This document shows, piece after piece, positions 33,425-41,660 of a stretch of DNA of 64,000 nucleotides. The notes under the pieces were generated by a model, which was not told where the DNA came from, made no database searches, and saw only the letters and a list, made by a program, of their open reading frames with translations. Numbering within the stretch: the first letter of the stretch is position 1; every line of letters begins with the position of its first letter. The position numbers were made by a program, and so were the translations under genes. Source of the stretch: an uncultured Clostridia bacterium (GTDB taxonomy: Bacteria > Bacillota > Clostridia > Christensenellales > Borkfalkiaceae); contig CAKQKE010000004.1 of assembly GCA_934247935.1 (NCBI GenBank), positions 62,001 to 126,000 of the forward strand. The letters run 5' to 3'.

Positions 33425-35377
33425 ATGACTGAAGATTTCAGAAAAGTAACCGAAAAAAAAATTCAAACCGAAATTAAGGTTTTAAAAAACGTTTTTTCCA
33501 CGGTAAGGCTGTTGTCCGCGGGAGATGTCGGAGTAAAAACGGCAAATTGCGAAAAGCGTTCAGACGGTAATTGTTATGACGTATGGAAAAGAAAATCTAT
33601 GTGTCGTAACTGTATAAGTTATCGCGCGCTTACCGAAAAACAGCAGTTTTCAAAGATTGAAAAAATTGACGACGGCATTTATCAGGTAATTGCCGATTAC
33701 CGCGAGGTGGACGGCAAGCCGTGCGTAATAGAAATGATAAGGAAAATGGAAAAAGATATCGCCGTGGATTTCGGTAACGAAGACAGAAACGTCGAGACTT
33801 TAAACGAGTATTTTGAAAAAACTTATACCGACGTTCTTACCGAAACTTACAACCGCCGTTATTACGAGGAATATATCAGCAATCAAACGATGACCGGCGG
33901 CGTTGCCATGGTAGATCTGGACGATTTCAAAATTTACAACGACCTTTTCGGTCACGACGTAGGCGATAAGGTGATTAACCTTGTGGCAGCAGCAATAAAA
34001 AGTTGCGTGAGATATAGCGATAAAGTAGTCCGTTACGGCGGCGACGAATTTTTAATAATAATTCCGGAAGTAAAAAAAGCCGCTTTTGAAAGGTTTATCA
34101 AAGACATAAAAGAAACCGTCAAAAAAATAGAAGTAGAAGGCTATCCCGCAATAAAACCGTCGGTAAGCGTGGGGTATAAATTATGCTATGAAGACGTTGT
34201 AAAAACTGCCGTAAGTCAAGCGGACGAATTTATGTATCTTGCAAAAAAGAAGAAAAATTCGGCAATCGATTACGACGTAAATGGCGGAGTTTTAAGAAAC
34301 CGTTTACAAAAAAAAGAACTTGTGCTTATAGTTGACGATTCCGCTTTAAATCGCGAAATTTTGTCGAGCATACTTAAAAACGAATATGAAATCATCGAGG
34401 CGGAAGAAGGTATGCAAGCCATCGAGCAAATCGGCAAGTACGGGTCGGATATTTCGGTTGTTTTGCTCGATTTGATAATGCCCGGAATGAGCGGATTCGA
34501 CGTGCTTGACCAAATGGAATCTCACGGTTTGCTGTCGGAAATACCGGTAATAGCCATAACCGGCGACGAATCGAGCAATTCGATGCGAATAGCATATGAA
34601 AAGGGCGTTTCTGACTATATAATTCGTCCGTTCGACGCAAAAATAGTATACAGGCGGGTGTCGAATACGATAAAAGTATATTCAAAACAAAAACGATTGA
34701 TTTCCGAAATTACAGGCGAAGTACAAAACAGAGAAAAAAATCGTTCGATGTTAGTTGAATTTTTGAGCCAGGTCGTCGAGCAGCCCGACGGAGATTGCGA
34801 CGGCAATCACGCCGAACACATGATGAAGTTTACGAGATTTATTCTTGAAAAACTTATTCAAAAGGGTTATTGTTACGAATATATCGACGATATATACGCC
34901 ATTTCGACAGCGGCGGCTTTGCACGATATAGGCAAGGCGCAAATCGACCGCAAAATATTAAACAAAAAAGGCAAACTTACCGCCGAGGAGTTCGAGATAA
35001 TAAAAACACACACGGTTTTGGGCGAAAAAATGCTTAAAAACGTAAAGGCGTACGAAAAAGAGCCGATTGTAAAATACGCCAAAGAAATTTGCCGTCACCA
35101 CCACGAAAGGTACGACGGAAACGGTTATCCCGACGGGCTTAAGGGGGACGAAATACCGTATTCGGCGCAGGCGGTATCGATTTGCGACGTTTACGACGCG
35201 CTTATTTCAAAACGCCCGTATAAACCCGCTTATACCCACGAAGAGACTGTGCGAATGATAAAAAACGGCATGTGCGGACAATTCAATCCGCTTATACTCG
35301 AGTGCTTTGAAGAGTGTGCCGACAAATTTAAAGAAATAGCCGATAAAAAAAATAAGGAGAAAAATTACGATGAATAA
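33425..35377 (+). CDS. GGDEF - response receiver - HD-GYP protein (c-di-GMP synthesis and breakdown)
   Basis: A 650-residue soluble protein after GAGAGGGG. Residues 1-120 form a PAS-like region with cysteines at 42, 50, 60 and 63, which could bind a metal, haem or act as a redox sensor. The GGDEF domain has an intact GGDEF at 205-209 and an RYSD inhibitory site at 196-199, so a product-inhibited diguanylate cyclase is expected. A receiver domain follows (VDDS at 303-306, acceptor Asp349), in which the conserved Lys is replaced by Arg402 (RPFD). The HD-GYP phosphodiesterase has HD at 501-502 and an intact GYP at 568-570. It could thus make and hydrolyse c-di-GMP under control of the neighbouring phosphorelay. 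It overlaps the next gene by eight bases. Confidence 0.92.
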   Translation: MTEDFRKVTEKKIQTEIKVLKNVFSTVRLLSAGDVGVKTANCEKRSDGNCYDVWKRKSMCRNCISYRALTEKQQFSKIEKIDDGIYQVIADYREVDGKPCVIEMIRKMEKDIAVDFGNEDRNVETLNEYFEKTYTDVLTETYNRRYYEEYISNQTMTGGVAMVDLDDFKIYNDLFGHDVGDKVINLVAAAIKSCVRYSDKVVRYGGDEFLIIIPEVKKAAFERFIKDIKETVKKIEVEGYPAIKPSVSVGYKLCYEDVVKTAVSQADEFMYLAKKKKNSAIDYDVNGGVLRNRLQKKELVLIVDDSALNREILSSILKNEYEIIEAEEGMQAIEQIGKYGSDISVVLLDLIMPGMSGFDVLDQMESHGLLSEIPVIAITGDESSNSMRIAYEKGVSDYIIRPFDAKIVYRRVSNTIKVYSKQKRLISEITGEVQNREKNRSMLVEFLSQVVEQPDGDCDGNHAEHMMKFTRFILEKLIQKGYCYEYIDDIYAISTAAALHDIGKAQIDRKILNKKGKLTAEEFEIIKTHTVLGEKMLKNVKAYEKEPIVKYAKEICRHHHERYDGNGYPDGLKGDEIPYSAQAVSICDVYDALISKRPYKPAYTHEETVRMIKNGMCGQFNPLILECFEECADKFKEIADKKNKEKNYDE

Positions 35378-36203
35378 ATCGTTGAAACAAAGAATTTCCG
35401 CACTTGTCGCCGCAATTTTTTTAAGCGTGATTTTTCTTTGTTCCTGTAGTAGCGACGACGGCTCTTCGGATAAAAACATCTTGCCGGAACTGATTATCGG
35501 GTCAGACTATTATCACCCGTTTATTTATCGCGCCGATAACGGCGACTTTGCCGGCATCGACGTAGAACTTGCGACGGAAATATGCAGACATATAGGATAT
35601 AAACCCAAATTCGTGCAGATAGAGTGGAGTGATAAAAAAGCGTATCTTGCTCGCGGAGAAGTGGATTGTTTGTGGGGTAGTTTTACGTTGACCGGCAGAG
35701 AAAACGATTATGCTTGGACGTTGCCTTATATGAACAGCCGTCAAGTCGTGGCAGTGCAGGAAAACAGCGGAATTGAAAAAATTTCCGATCTTGAAAACAA
35801 AAGGGTGGCGGTACAGTCCACTACAAAACCAGACGAAATATTTTCCGGTGTGTCGGGCATGCAGAATTTGCAAATTCCAAAACTTAAAGAACTCAACTGT
35901 TTTCCAAATATGACTTATACTTTTGCCGCTATAAACAACGGTTACGTCGATGCGATTGCGGGACACGAAGTCGCTTTAAAGGAATATATGAAAACAAGTT
36001 TTGTAAAACTCAGAATTTTGGACGAGTCTTTATTGGACGTGCAAATCGGGGTCGCGTTTTTAAAAAATACACATTCCGACCTTATCGAAAAAATTAACAA
36101 TACGTTTTTATTGTTGAAAAATAACGGATATCTTGCGTCGTTGGTTTTAAGTTATGGACTTAACCCCGACGTTTACGTGATTGATTATAAATTTTTGCGG
36201 TGA
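35370..36203 (+). CDS. Solute-binding lipoprotein, amino-acid (SBP_bac_3) type, likely sensor input
   Basis: A 277-residue lipoprotein (lipobox LCSC near residue 25) overlapping the end of the GGDEF gene. The family 3 fold is evident from ELIIGSDYYHPFIYRADNGD, FAGIDVELATEICRHIGY and DCLWGSFTLTGREN. There is no ABC permease nearby. Instead the next gene, three bases on, is a membrane histidine kinase, so this protein probably serves as the ligand-binding input of the kinase, in the way that VFT domains do in sensor proteins. The ligand is likely an amino acid or related small molecule. Confidence 0.85.
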   Translation: MNKSLKQRISALVAAIFLSVIFLCSCSSDDGSSDKNILPELIIGSDYYHPFIYRADNGDFAGIDVELATEICRHIGYKPKFVQIEWSDKKAYLARGEVDCLWGSFTLTGRENDYAWTLPYMNSRQVVAVQENSGIEKISDLENKRVAVQSTTKPDEIFSGVSGMQNLQIPKLKELNCFPNMTYTFAAINNGYVDAIAGHEVALKEYMKTSFVKLRILDESLLDVQIGVAFLKNTHSDLIEKINNTFLLLKNNGYLASLVLSYGLNPDVYVIDYKFLR

Positions 36204-36206
36204 GTT

Positions 36207-38387
36207 ATGAACAAGAAAAACAACAATGAAAATGGAATAGGGATTATTCAGTTAGCCGTATTTATTTTGATAAGCATAATAATAGAGGTGTTCGTCGCGC
36301 TGCTTACCACCGCTTCCGATAAAAACGCCGCAGAAAAGCAAATGAATGCCGTTTCGCGGTACGTAAAGGAGCAATGCATACGTTGTGACGAACTCGTCAA
36401 CGAAGATACTTCGCGCAGTTTGTACGAAGTATCGGATAAGTCTTTTTCGATCAGAAGTATGCTCGATTATACCTCGGAAACCCTTGAAGAAGAAATTAAA
36501 TCTTTTGCGGAAGCCAACAGGTTGAACGGCATTTTCGTCACGGTCAACGTGGAAGGTTCGACGGTAGGGCAAATAATATCGTATTATTCCGACGGTAACG
36601 AAGACGAACAGACGTGGTATCCGTATTTTGAAGAATTCGACGCGTTGACGGACGGAATTTTATATAAAAGTTATAGTGAACGAATCAACAAAAACGGTTA
36701 TTATTACGATTGCGCTATGGTTTCGCGCGGCGATCAAAACGGAGTGGTGTTGTGTTATAGAAAGCAGCGCATAGAAGACGTCGAAGACGAAAGAATTTCC
36801 ATTTCCAACGTTCTTAAAAGTTTTATATTCGGTTCTGACGGAATAGTGTACGTTACCGACGGACACACAGTGCTGGCTTCAAACGTGGAAGGTAAAGTCG
36901 GCATGCTTGCTTCCGATACAGAAGTCGTGCGCGAATTAAGACAAAGCGATACGGAAAACTCTTTAATCAGAGTGAAAGACGAAGGCATATATTACGGTAT
37001 GAGGTCAAAGTGCAGAAATTGGTACATTTATACTTACATGCCCGATGGCAGCATATTTAATCGACGCTCGATAATTATGTTGTATACGTTTTTGATTTAT
37101 TTAATTGCGCTTATGGTTATCGTTGTGATAAGACATACGGTATTTAAGAAAAAGCAAGCCGAGCAAGAGAAAAAAGACGAAGCATATAGAGCAGAAAAGG
37201 AAAAACTCGCACAAAAAGCCATACGCGCCAACGAGGCGAAAGCCGACTTTTTGCGCAGAATGAGTCATGATATACGCACGCCCATCAACGGCATAAGGGG
37301 ATTGGTTGAAATAGGCGAATATTATTATGACGACCCCGAAAGGCAAAAAGATTGCAGAGAGAAAATATGGAACGTGTCCGAATATCTCCTCGACCTCGTC
37401 AACGATATGCTCGACATGAACAAACTTTCCACCGAAGACCCCGAGTGGAAAGACGAACAATTCAGCATTACCGAATTGTTTGAAGAAGTCGTGGCGTTTA
37501 CTTGCGTTCAAGCCAAAGAGTTGGGAATTACGTTTACTTCGGAGACAAAAAATATCGAGCACGATTATTTAATCGGCGGCAAAATCCAGTTGAAGCGTAT
37601 ATTTACAAATTTAATAAGCAATGCGATAAAATATAACAAACCAAGCGGCAGCGTCGACGTTTGTTGCAGAGAAACGGGATCGGAGGACGGCGTCGCTCAT
37701 TTCGAGTTTAAGTGTGCCGATACGGGCATCGGTATGGACGAAGAGTTTATCAAAAAGATGTACGAGCCGTTTGAACGAGAAAACCAGACCGACGGAAAAA
37801 CTTTGGAAGGTGTGGGCTTGGGGCTTTCTATCGTAAAAAAATTTATCGACAAAGCGGGATGGACCATTTCGGTTGACAGCAAGAAGGGAGAAGGAACGAC
37901 CTTTATAGTAAATATCACGCTTAAAGTAGCCGAACAAAAGACAAAGCCCGTCGAAGTTTCTTTGATAAACGATAAAGAAAAACTCCTCGGATACAATATT
38001 TTAGTCGCAGAAGACAACGAACTTAACTACGAAATAGTCGAATTTATGCTTAAGGTGGCGGGGGCAAACGTAATTCGCGCCGTCGACGGAAAACAAGCGA
38101 TAGATATTTTCAAAAACAGCAAAGAATTTGAAATCGATGCCATATTGATGGACGTAATGATGCCAGAAACAGACGGATTGACCGCGACCAAAGAAATACG
38201 CAATATGGATAGGGCAGACGCGAAAACCGTGCCGATTATAGCGATGACCGCAAGCGCATTTGCCGATGACGTCGAAAATGCCCGCGTTGCCGGTATGAAC
38301 GCGCACATAGCAAAACCGATAGACAGAGAAAAACTTATAAAAAACATAACACGCTTGAAAAATTCGGGGGGGGGGTGCTCTAAATGA
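36207..38387 (+). CDS. Hybrid sensor histidine kinase with C-terminal receiver
   Basis: A 726-residue membrane protein. A first helix (about 11-31) and a second (about 287-308) enclose an extracytoplasmic sensor of about 250 residues. The cytoplasmic part has a short coiled coil, a HisKA domain with phospho-His354 in MSHDIRTPING, an HATPase domain with the GVGLGLSIVKKF box, and a receiver with acceptor Asp649 (LMDVMMPE) and a conserved AKPID Lys. It starts three bases after the binding lipoprotein. Its stop overlaps the next start (ATGA), preceded by a run of ten G. It would pass phosphate through its receiver to the Hpt protein next door and perhaps on to the receiver of the GGDEF/HD-GYP protein. 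Confidence 0.93.
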   Translation: MNKKNNNENGIGIIQLAVFILISIIIEVFVALLTTASDKNAAEKQMNAVSRYVKEQCIRCDELVNEDTSRSLYEVSDKSFSIRSMLDYTSETLEEEIKSFAEANRLNGIFVTVNVEGSTVGQIISYYSDGNEDEQTWYPYFEEFDALTDGILYKSYSERINKNGYYYDCAMVSRGDQNGVVLCYRKQRIEDVEDERISISNVLKSFIFGSDGIVYVTDGHTVLASNVEGKVGMLASDTEVVRELRQSDTENSLIRVKDEGIYYGMRSKCRNWYIYTYMPDGSIFNRRSIIMLYTFLIYLIALMVIVVIRHTVFKKKQAEQEKKDEAYRAEKEKLAQKAIRANEAKADFLRRMSHDIRTPINGIRGLVEIGEYYYDDPERQKDCREKIWNVSEYLLDLVNDMLDMNKLSTEDPEWKDEQFSITELFEEVVAFTCVQAKELGITFTSETKNIEHDYLIGGKIQLKRIFTNLISNAIKYNKPSGSVDVCCRETGSEDGVAHFEFKCADTGIGMDEEFIKKMYEPFERENQTDGKTLEGVGLGLSIVKKFIDKAGWTISVDSKKGEGTTFIVNITLKVAEQKTKPVEVSLINDKEKLLGYNILVAEDNELNYEIVEFMLKVAGANVIRAVDGKQAIDIFKNSKEFEIDAILMDVMMPETDGLTATKEIRNMDRADAKTVPIIAMTASAFADDVENARVAGMNAHIAKPIDREKLIKNITRLKNSGGGCSK
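38366..38375 (+). repeat. Homopolymer of ten G at the kinase/Hpt junction
   Basis: Ten consecutive G in the last codons of the hybrid kinase, nine bases before the Hpt ATG. Loss of one G would extend the kinase slightly into the Hpt start region; gain of one would end it just before the ATG. The tract may also serve as a G-rich ribosome site. Confidence 0.9.
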
Positions 38388-38737
38388 CGATTAAAGAGGT
38401 TTACGACGCGCTCGGCGAAAATTATGCCGACTGCGTCGAAAGATTGCTTACAGAGGAAAACGTAGCCCGATTTGCTGTAAAGTTTTTGTCCGACGAAAAT
38501 TTTTCGACGCTCGCCCGGGCGATGAAAACGAGAGATGCAGAAAAGGCGTTTATTGCCGCGCACACCTTAAAGGGGTTGGCGCAAAACCTGGGTTTTTCGG
38601 CTTTGGGTAAATCCGCTTCAAATTTGACCGAGGTATTGCGCGGTCGTACTTTTGACGGCGCAGACGAACTTTTTAAAGAAGTCGAAATAAATTATAATTC
38701 GGTCTCTTTTGAAGTGAAAAAGTTTGCCGGGCAGTAA
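38384..38737 (+). CDS. Hpt domain phosphotransfer protein
   Basis: A 117-residue protein consisting of one four-helix Hpt domain, with the phospho-His60 in AAHTLKGLAQNLGF. Its ATG overlaps the kinase stop, so synthesis is coupled. It has no catalytic part and would carry phosphate between the kinase receiver and a downstream receiver; the only other receiver in this locus is in the GGDEF/HD-GYP protein, which makes that the natural target. Confidence 0.9.
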   Translation: MTIKEVYDALGENYADCVERLLTEENVARFAVKFLSDENFSTLARAMKTRDAEKAFIAAHTLKGLAQNLGFSALGKSASNLTEVLRGRTFDGADELFKEVEINYNSVSFEVKKFAGQ

Positions 38738-38861
38738 AGTTTTTACTTGAAGCGGTTTTGACTTTTGCGGTGTTTTATTTTAGCGTCGGCTTTTTGGCTT
38801 TATGCTTTAACGGAGTGCAATTTAAGTTTTGTTTATGTCGTTAAATTTTGTTTGACTTAAC

Positions 38862-38892
38862 CGATTTACGCGATACGTATTGCGCAAAAACG
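38862..38892. repeat. Dispersed palindromic repeat, copy 4
   Basis: CGATTTACGCGATACGT followed by ATTGCGCAAAAACG. It lies 125 bases after the Hpt stop. Confidence 0.72.
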
Positions 38893-39032
38893 ACAAAAAC
38901 GAGCAAATTTATAAAAAGTTTTTAGATGAAACGCAACGAAATTTTAGTGTTTTAAACAAAATTCAATTAGCGAGTTTTACGAAATATTCGTTGTGGAGTT
39001 TAAATACAATTTAATATTCAAACCGAAATTAA

Positions 39033-39059
39033 GGCAATCTGCAAGGATTGTCTTTTTTT
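39033..39059 (+). terminator. Intrinsic terminator downstream of the phosphorelay operon
   Basis: GGCAATC pairs with GATTGTC (one G-U pair), followed by seven T. The remaining DNA to 39370 is AT-rich with no gene seen. Confidence 0.75.
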
Positions 39060-39370
39060 ATACGTTTAGCGGGGCTTTAAAAGTAATTTCGGCTATGTAA
39101 TTTGTTAGGACGGGTTTAAGCAAAACAAAAGAATATTAAATAATATATAAAAATAATGATTTGGCAAATTATAAATGAGGAACAAAAAAGCGCGGTGCAA
39201 ACTATAAGTAAAAGACAAAAACGATGCTCGAATAATTTATGAATAAGCAACCGAAAAAATCGAACAAACTATATGATAGTAATCGAAAACGGCACTCAAT
39301 TAAACCGTATACAACTTTAAAAAATTTGCTTAACGGTAATTGCGATTTTTATTTAATTGCCGCAATTTAC

Positions 39371-39398
39371 TTGATTTTATTTTGCTTTGTGATATAAT
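39371..39398 (+). promoter_or_regulatory. Promoter of the MarR/ABC exporter operon
   Basis: TTGATT (39371-39376), a 16-base spacer and TATAAT (39393-39398), directly followed by the MarR-type operator. Confidence 0.7.
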
Positions 39399-39400
39399 GG

Positions 39401-39426
39401 TTGTATGTACAACATTGTATATACAA
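39401..39426 (+). promoter_or_regulatory. Tandem palindromic operator, probable MarR autoregulatory site
   Basis: Two 12-bp palindromes, TTGTATGTACAA (39401-39412) and TTGTATATACAA (39415-39426), sit directly after the -10 box and before the MarR gene. Binding there would block transcription. TTGTA-n2-TACAA-like half-sites are typical for MarR proteins. Confidence 0.75.
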
Positions 39427-39459
39427 CTATTATAAAATAAAACAGAGGGGGCGTTTTAA

Positions 39460-39906
39460 ATGGACGTTACTGAAAGAAAAATATCAAAAATAGCGCGCGA
39501 GGCGGAAAAGTTGGTTTTGATTGCTTTGCGTTTTGACGGCGTAGGTACTGCCGAAATAGATTTAATTCACGCTTTGCGGCACAACCCCGGTTGTACGCAG
39601 GCAAAACTCGCCGAAATTTTGCATGCCGATAAAGCCGCCGTGGCGAGAAGGACCAAAAATCTCGAAATTAAAGGTTATCTCACGAGAAAAAACGACCCGT
39701 CCGATAAGCGCAGTCAATTTTTATATCCCACACAAAAAGCGGAAGAGTTGAAGTCGTCGAAAGCCGAAATCGAAGGGGCGTTTTACGAGTATTTGACGAG
39801 TGCGCTCACAACCGACGAAGCGCATACGTTTGCGGCGTTGCTCGACAAAATTTATACCGCATCGAAAACAGAAAGCAGGGCGGGATTTCCTCATTTCATC
39901 AAATAA
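39460..39906 (+). CDS. MarR family transcriptional regulator
   Basis: A 148-residue winged-helix protein after GAGGGGG. The recognition region is GCTQAKLAEILHADKAAVAR, followed by the wing segment LTRKNDPSDKRSQFLYPT, a strong MarR signature (DxR-like DPSDKRS). It lies at the head of an operon with two ABC exporter half-transporters, with its own presumed operator at 39401, so it probably represses the exporter until an inducer such as a toxic compound binds. Confidence 0.9.
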   Translation: MDVTERKISKIAREAEKLVLIALRFDGVGTAEIDLIHALRHNPGCTQAKLAEILHADKAAVARRTKNLEIKGYLTRKNDPSDKRSQFLYPTQKAEELKSSKAEIEGAFYEYLTSALTTDEAHTFAALLDKIYTASKTESRAGFPHFIK

Positions 39907-39917
39907 AGGGATAAACA

Positions 39918-41660
39918 ATGAAAAAGAAAAAAACTTTTCAACCGGACAAAATCAAGTCGTACTTCGGCATAGAGTGGCTGTCGCTGACTTTGGTTACTGT
40001 TTCGGGTTTGATTTACAACGTGGGCTTAATTTCAACGCCGTGGTTTGAAGGCAAGCTCGCCCAGTGCCTTGCAGATATTTTAAGCGGCAACGAAACGGCG
40101 GCAAAAATGATTACGCTTGTGATTTTATACATATGCGTTACGCTTGCGGTGCAGTCGGCGAGGTTTGTCAAGCGTTTTTACGTGCGCCGTTTTGCCAATG
40201 ACGTCAATAAAAAGATGAAAGGCGTGCTTTATGCTAATCTGGTAAGGCAAAGCAAAGCCGCATTGCAAGAAGAAGGCGTGGGTGAAATTATGACGAAAGC
40301 CCTGTCCGACGTGGACGATTGCGTCGAGGGTATGCGCAAATTCACTACCGAAATTTTCGATACGGGCGTTGCGCTCGTCGGTTATGCGGTTATGCTTTTT
40401 ATTTACGATTGGCGGTTAGCACTTTGCAGTCTTGCTTTTACGCCGATATCTTATTTTTGCGCGGCGAAGATGAAAAAACCCGTGCAGCGCGCGGGTGCGG
40501 CTTACAAAAAAGCGGCGGCGAAATTGGGTGCGGCAACGCTTGACAGGGCGGAAAACGCAGTGACTTACAGAGTATACGGCTGTGAAGAAGTGCGTGAAAA
40601 GAAATATGAAAAAGCCCTTGAAAATTACGAAAAAACAGCGATAAAAAACAACGTCTGGCAGTCGGCGTTGCCTCCGCTTTATCTGGCGGTTTCGTGCGCA
40701 GGCGTGCTGTTTAGTTTGTGGTTCGGCGCAAAAAACGTGCTTGGTACGGGTTGGAGCGTCTGGAATATCGCGGCGTTTACCACTTTTACGTCTTGCTTTA
40801 CAAAGTTGACTGTTAAATCGTCAAAAGTCGCAAAACTTTTCAATTCGGTGCAAAAAGCCGAGGTTTCGTGGAAAAGAATAAAACCGCTGCTTACTTTACC
40901 GCAACCGCCTGAGCGGTTAAACGTGGCAAAACCCGCAGATTTAACTATCGAAAATCTCTCGTTTGCGTACGGAAAAGAACCTGTTTTTTCAGGACTTTCG
41001 GTGACCGTCCATCCGGGCGAAATCGTGGGAATAACTGGCTCTGTCGCTTGCGGAAAATCCACTTTGGGGCGGACATTTTTATGTGAAACGCCGTACGGCG
41101 GCTCGATTAAATTCGGCGATAAAGAATTGTCGGAATTATCCCCGCGGCAACTTGCGGGCGTAGTAGGTTATTTGGGGCACGACCCCGAACTCAGCGCGGA
41201 TTCGATAAAAAACAACGTGCTTTACGGCAGCGATTTTAGTGGAGAAGAATATCTTTCTTTGACGGCGTTAAAAGACGAAACGGTTGCTATGGAAGACGGC
41301 GTAAACACCGTGATTGGCAGTAACGGTACAAGACTTTCGGGAGGACAGGCACAAAGGCTCGCGCTTGCGCGCACGCTTGCTCACCCGCGCCCTATAATGA
41401 TTCTGGACGACCCTTTTTCCGCTCTCGACCGCAAAACCGAGGAGGTTATATTTAAAAAATTGCAAGACTACGCAAAAGACAAAATCGTGTTTTTAATTTC
41501 GCACAGACTTTATCATTTCCCGCAAATGCAAAAAATTATATTTATGGAAGACGGAAAAACTTTCGTCGGTACGCATGAAAGTTTGATGACGTCGGTTGCG
41601 GCTTACCGGAGACTTTACGAAAGCCAAACGGGAGGTGAAAAACATGAAGACCGAAAATAA
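39918..41660 (+). CDS. ABC exporter half-transporter, first subunit (non-catalytic Walker B)
   Basis: A 580-residue protein with an N-terminal six-helix exporter domain and a C-terminal ATPase. Walker A is ITGSVACGKST and the signature RLSGGQAQR is canonical, but Walker B ends IMILDDPFSALD, with Asp where the catalytic Glu belongs. In heterodimeric exporters such as TM287/288 one subunit has exactly this defect. The next gene supplies the complementary subunit and overlaps this stop. Substrates are probably drugs, peptides or lipids, given the MarR regulator. Confidence 0.9.
   Translation: MKKKKTFQPDKIKSYFGIEWLSLTLVTVSGLIYNVGLISTPWFEGKLAQCLADILSGNETAAKMITLVILYICVTLAVQSARFVKRFYVRRFANDVNKKMKGVLYANLVRQSKAALQEEGVGEIMTKALSDVDDCVEGMRKFTTEIFDTGVALVGYAVMLFIYDWRLALCSLAFTPISYFCAAKMKKPVQRAGAAYKKAAAKLGAATLDRAENAVTYRVYGCEEVREKKYEKALENYEKTAIKNNVWQSALPPLYLAVSCAGVLFSLWFGAKNVLGTGWSVWNIAAFTTFTSCFTKLTVKSSKVAKLFNSVQKAEVSWKRIKPLLTLPQPPERLNVAKPADLTIENLSFAYGKEPVFSGLSVTVHPGEIVGITGSVACGKSTLGRTFLCETPYGGSIKFGDKELSELSPRQLAGVVGYLGHDPELSADSIKNNVLYGSDFSGEEYLSLTALKDETVAMEDGVNTVIGSNGTRLSGGQAQRLALARTLAHPRPIMILDDPFSALDRKTEEVIFKKLQDYAKDKIVFLISHRLYHFPQMQKIIFMEDGKTFVGTHESLMTSVAAYRRLYESQTGGEKHEDRK

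Noticed and set aside
38366..38375. On/off phase variation of the kinase by the G tract
   Set aside because: With 9, 10 or 11 G the kinase ends within about seven codons after its receiver domain, so the protein would stay functional; only mild effects on coupling are plausible.
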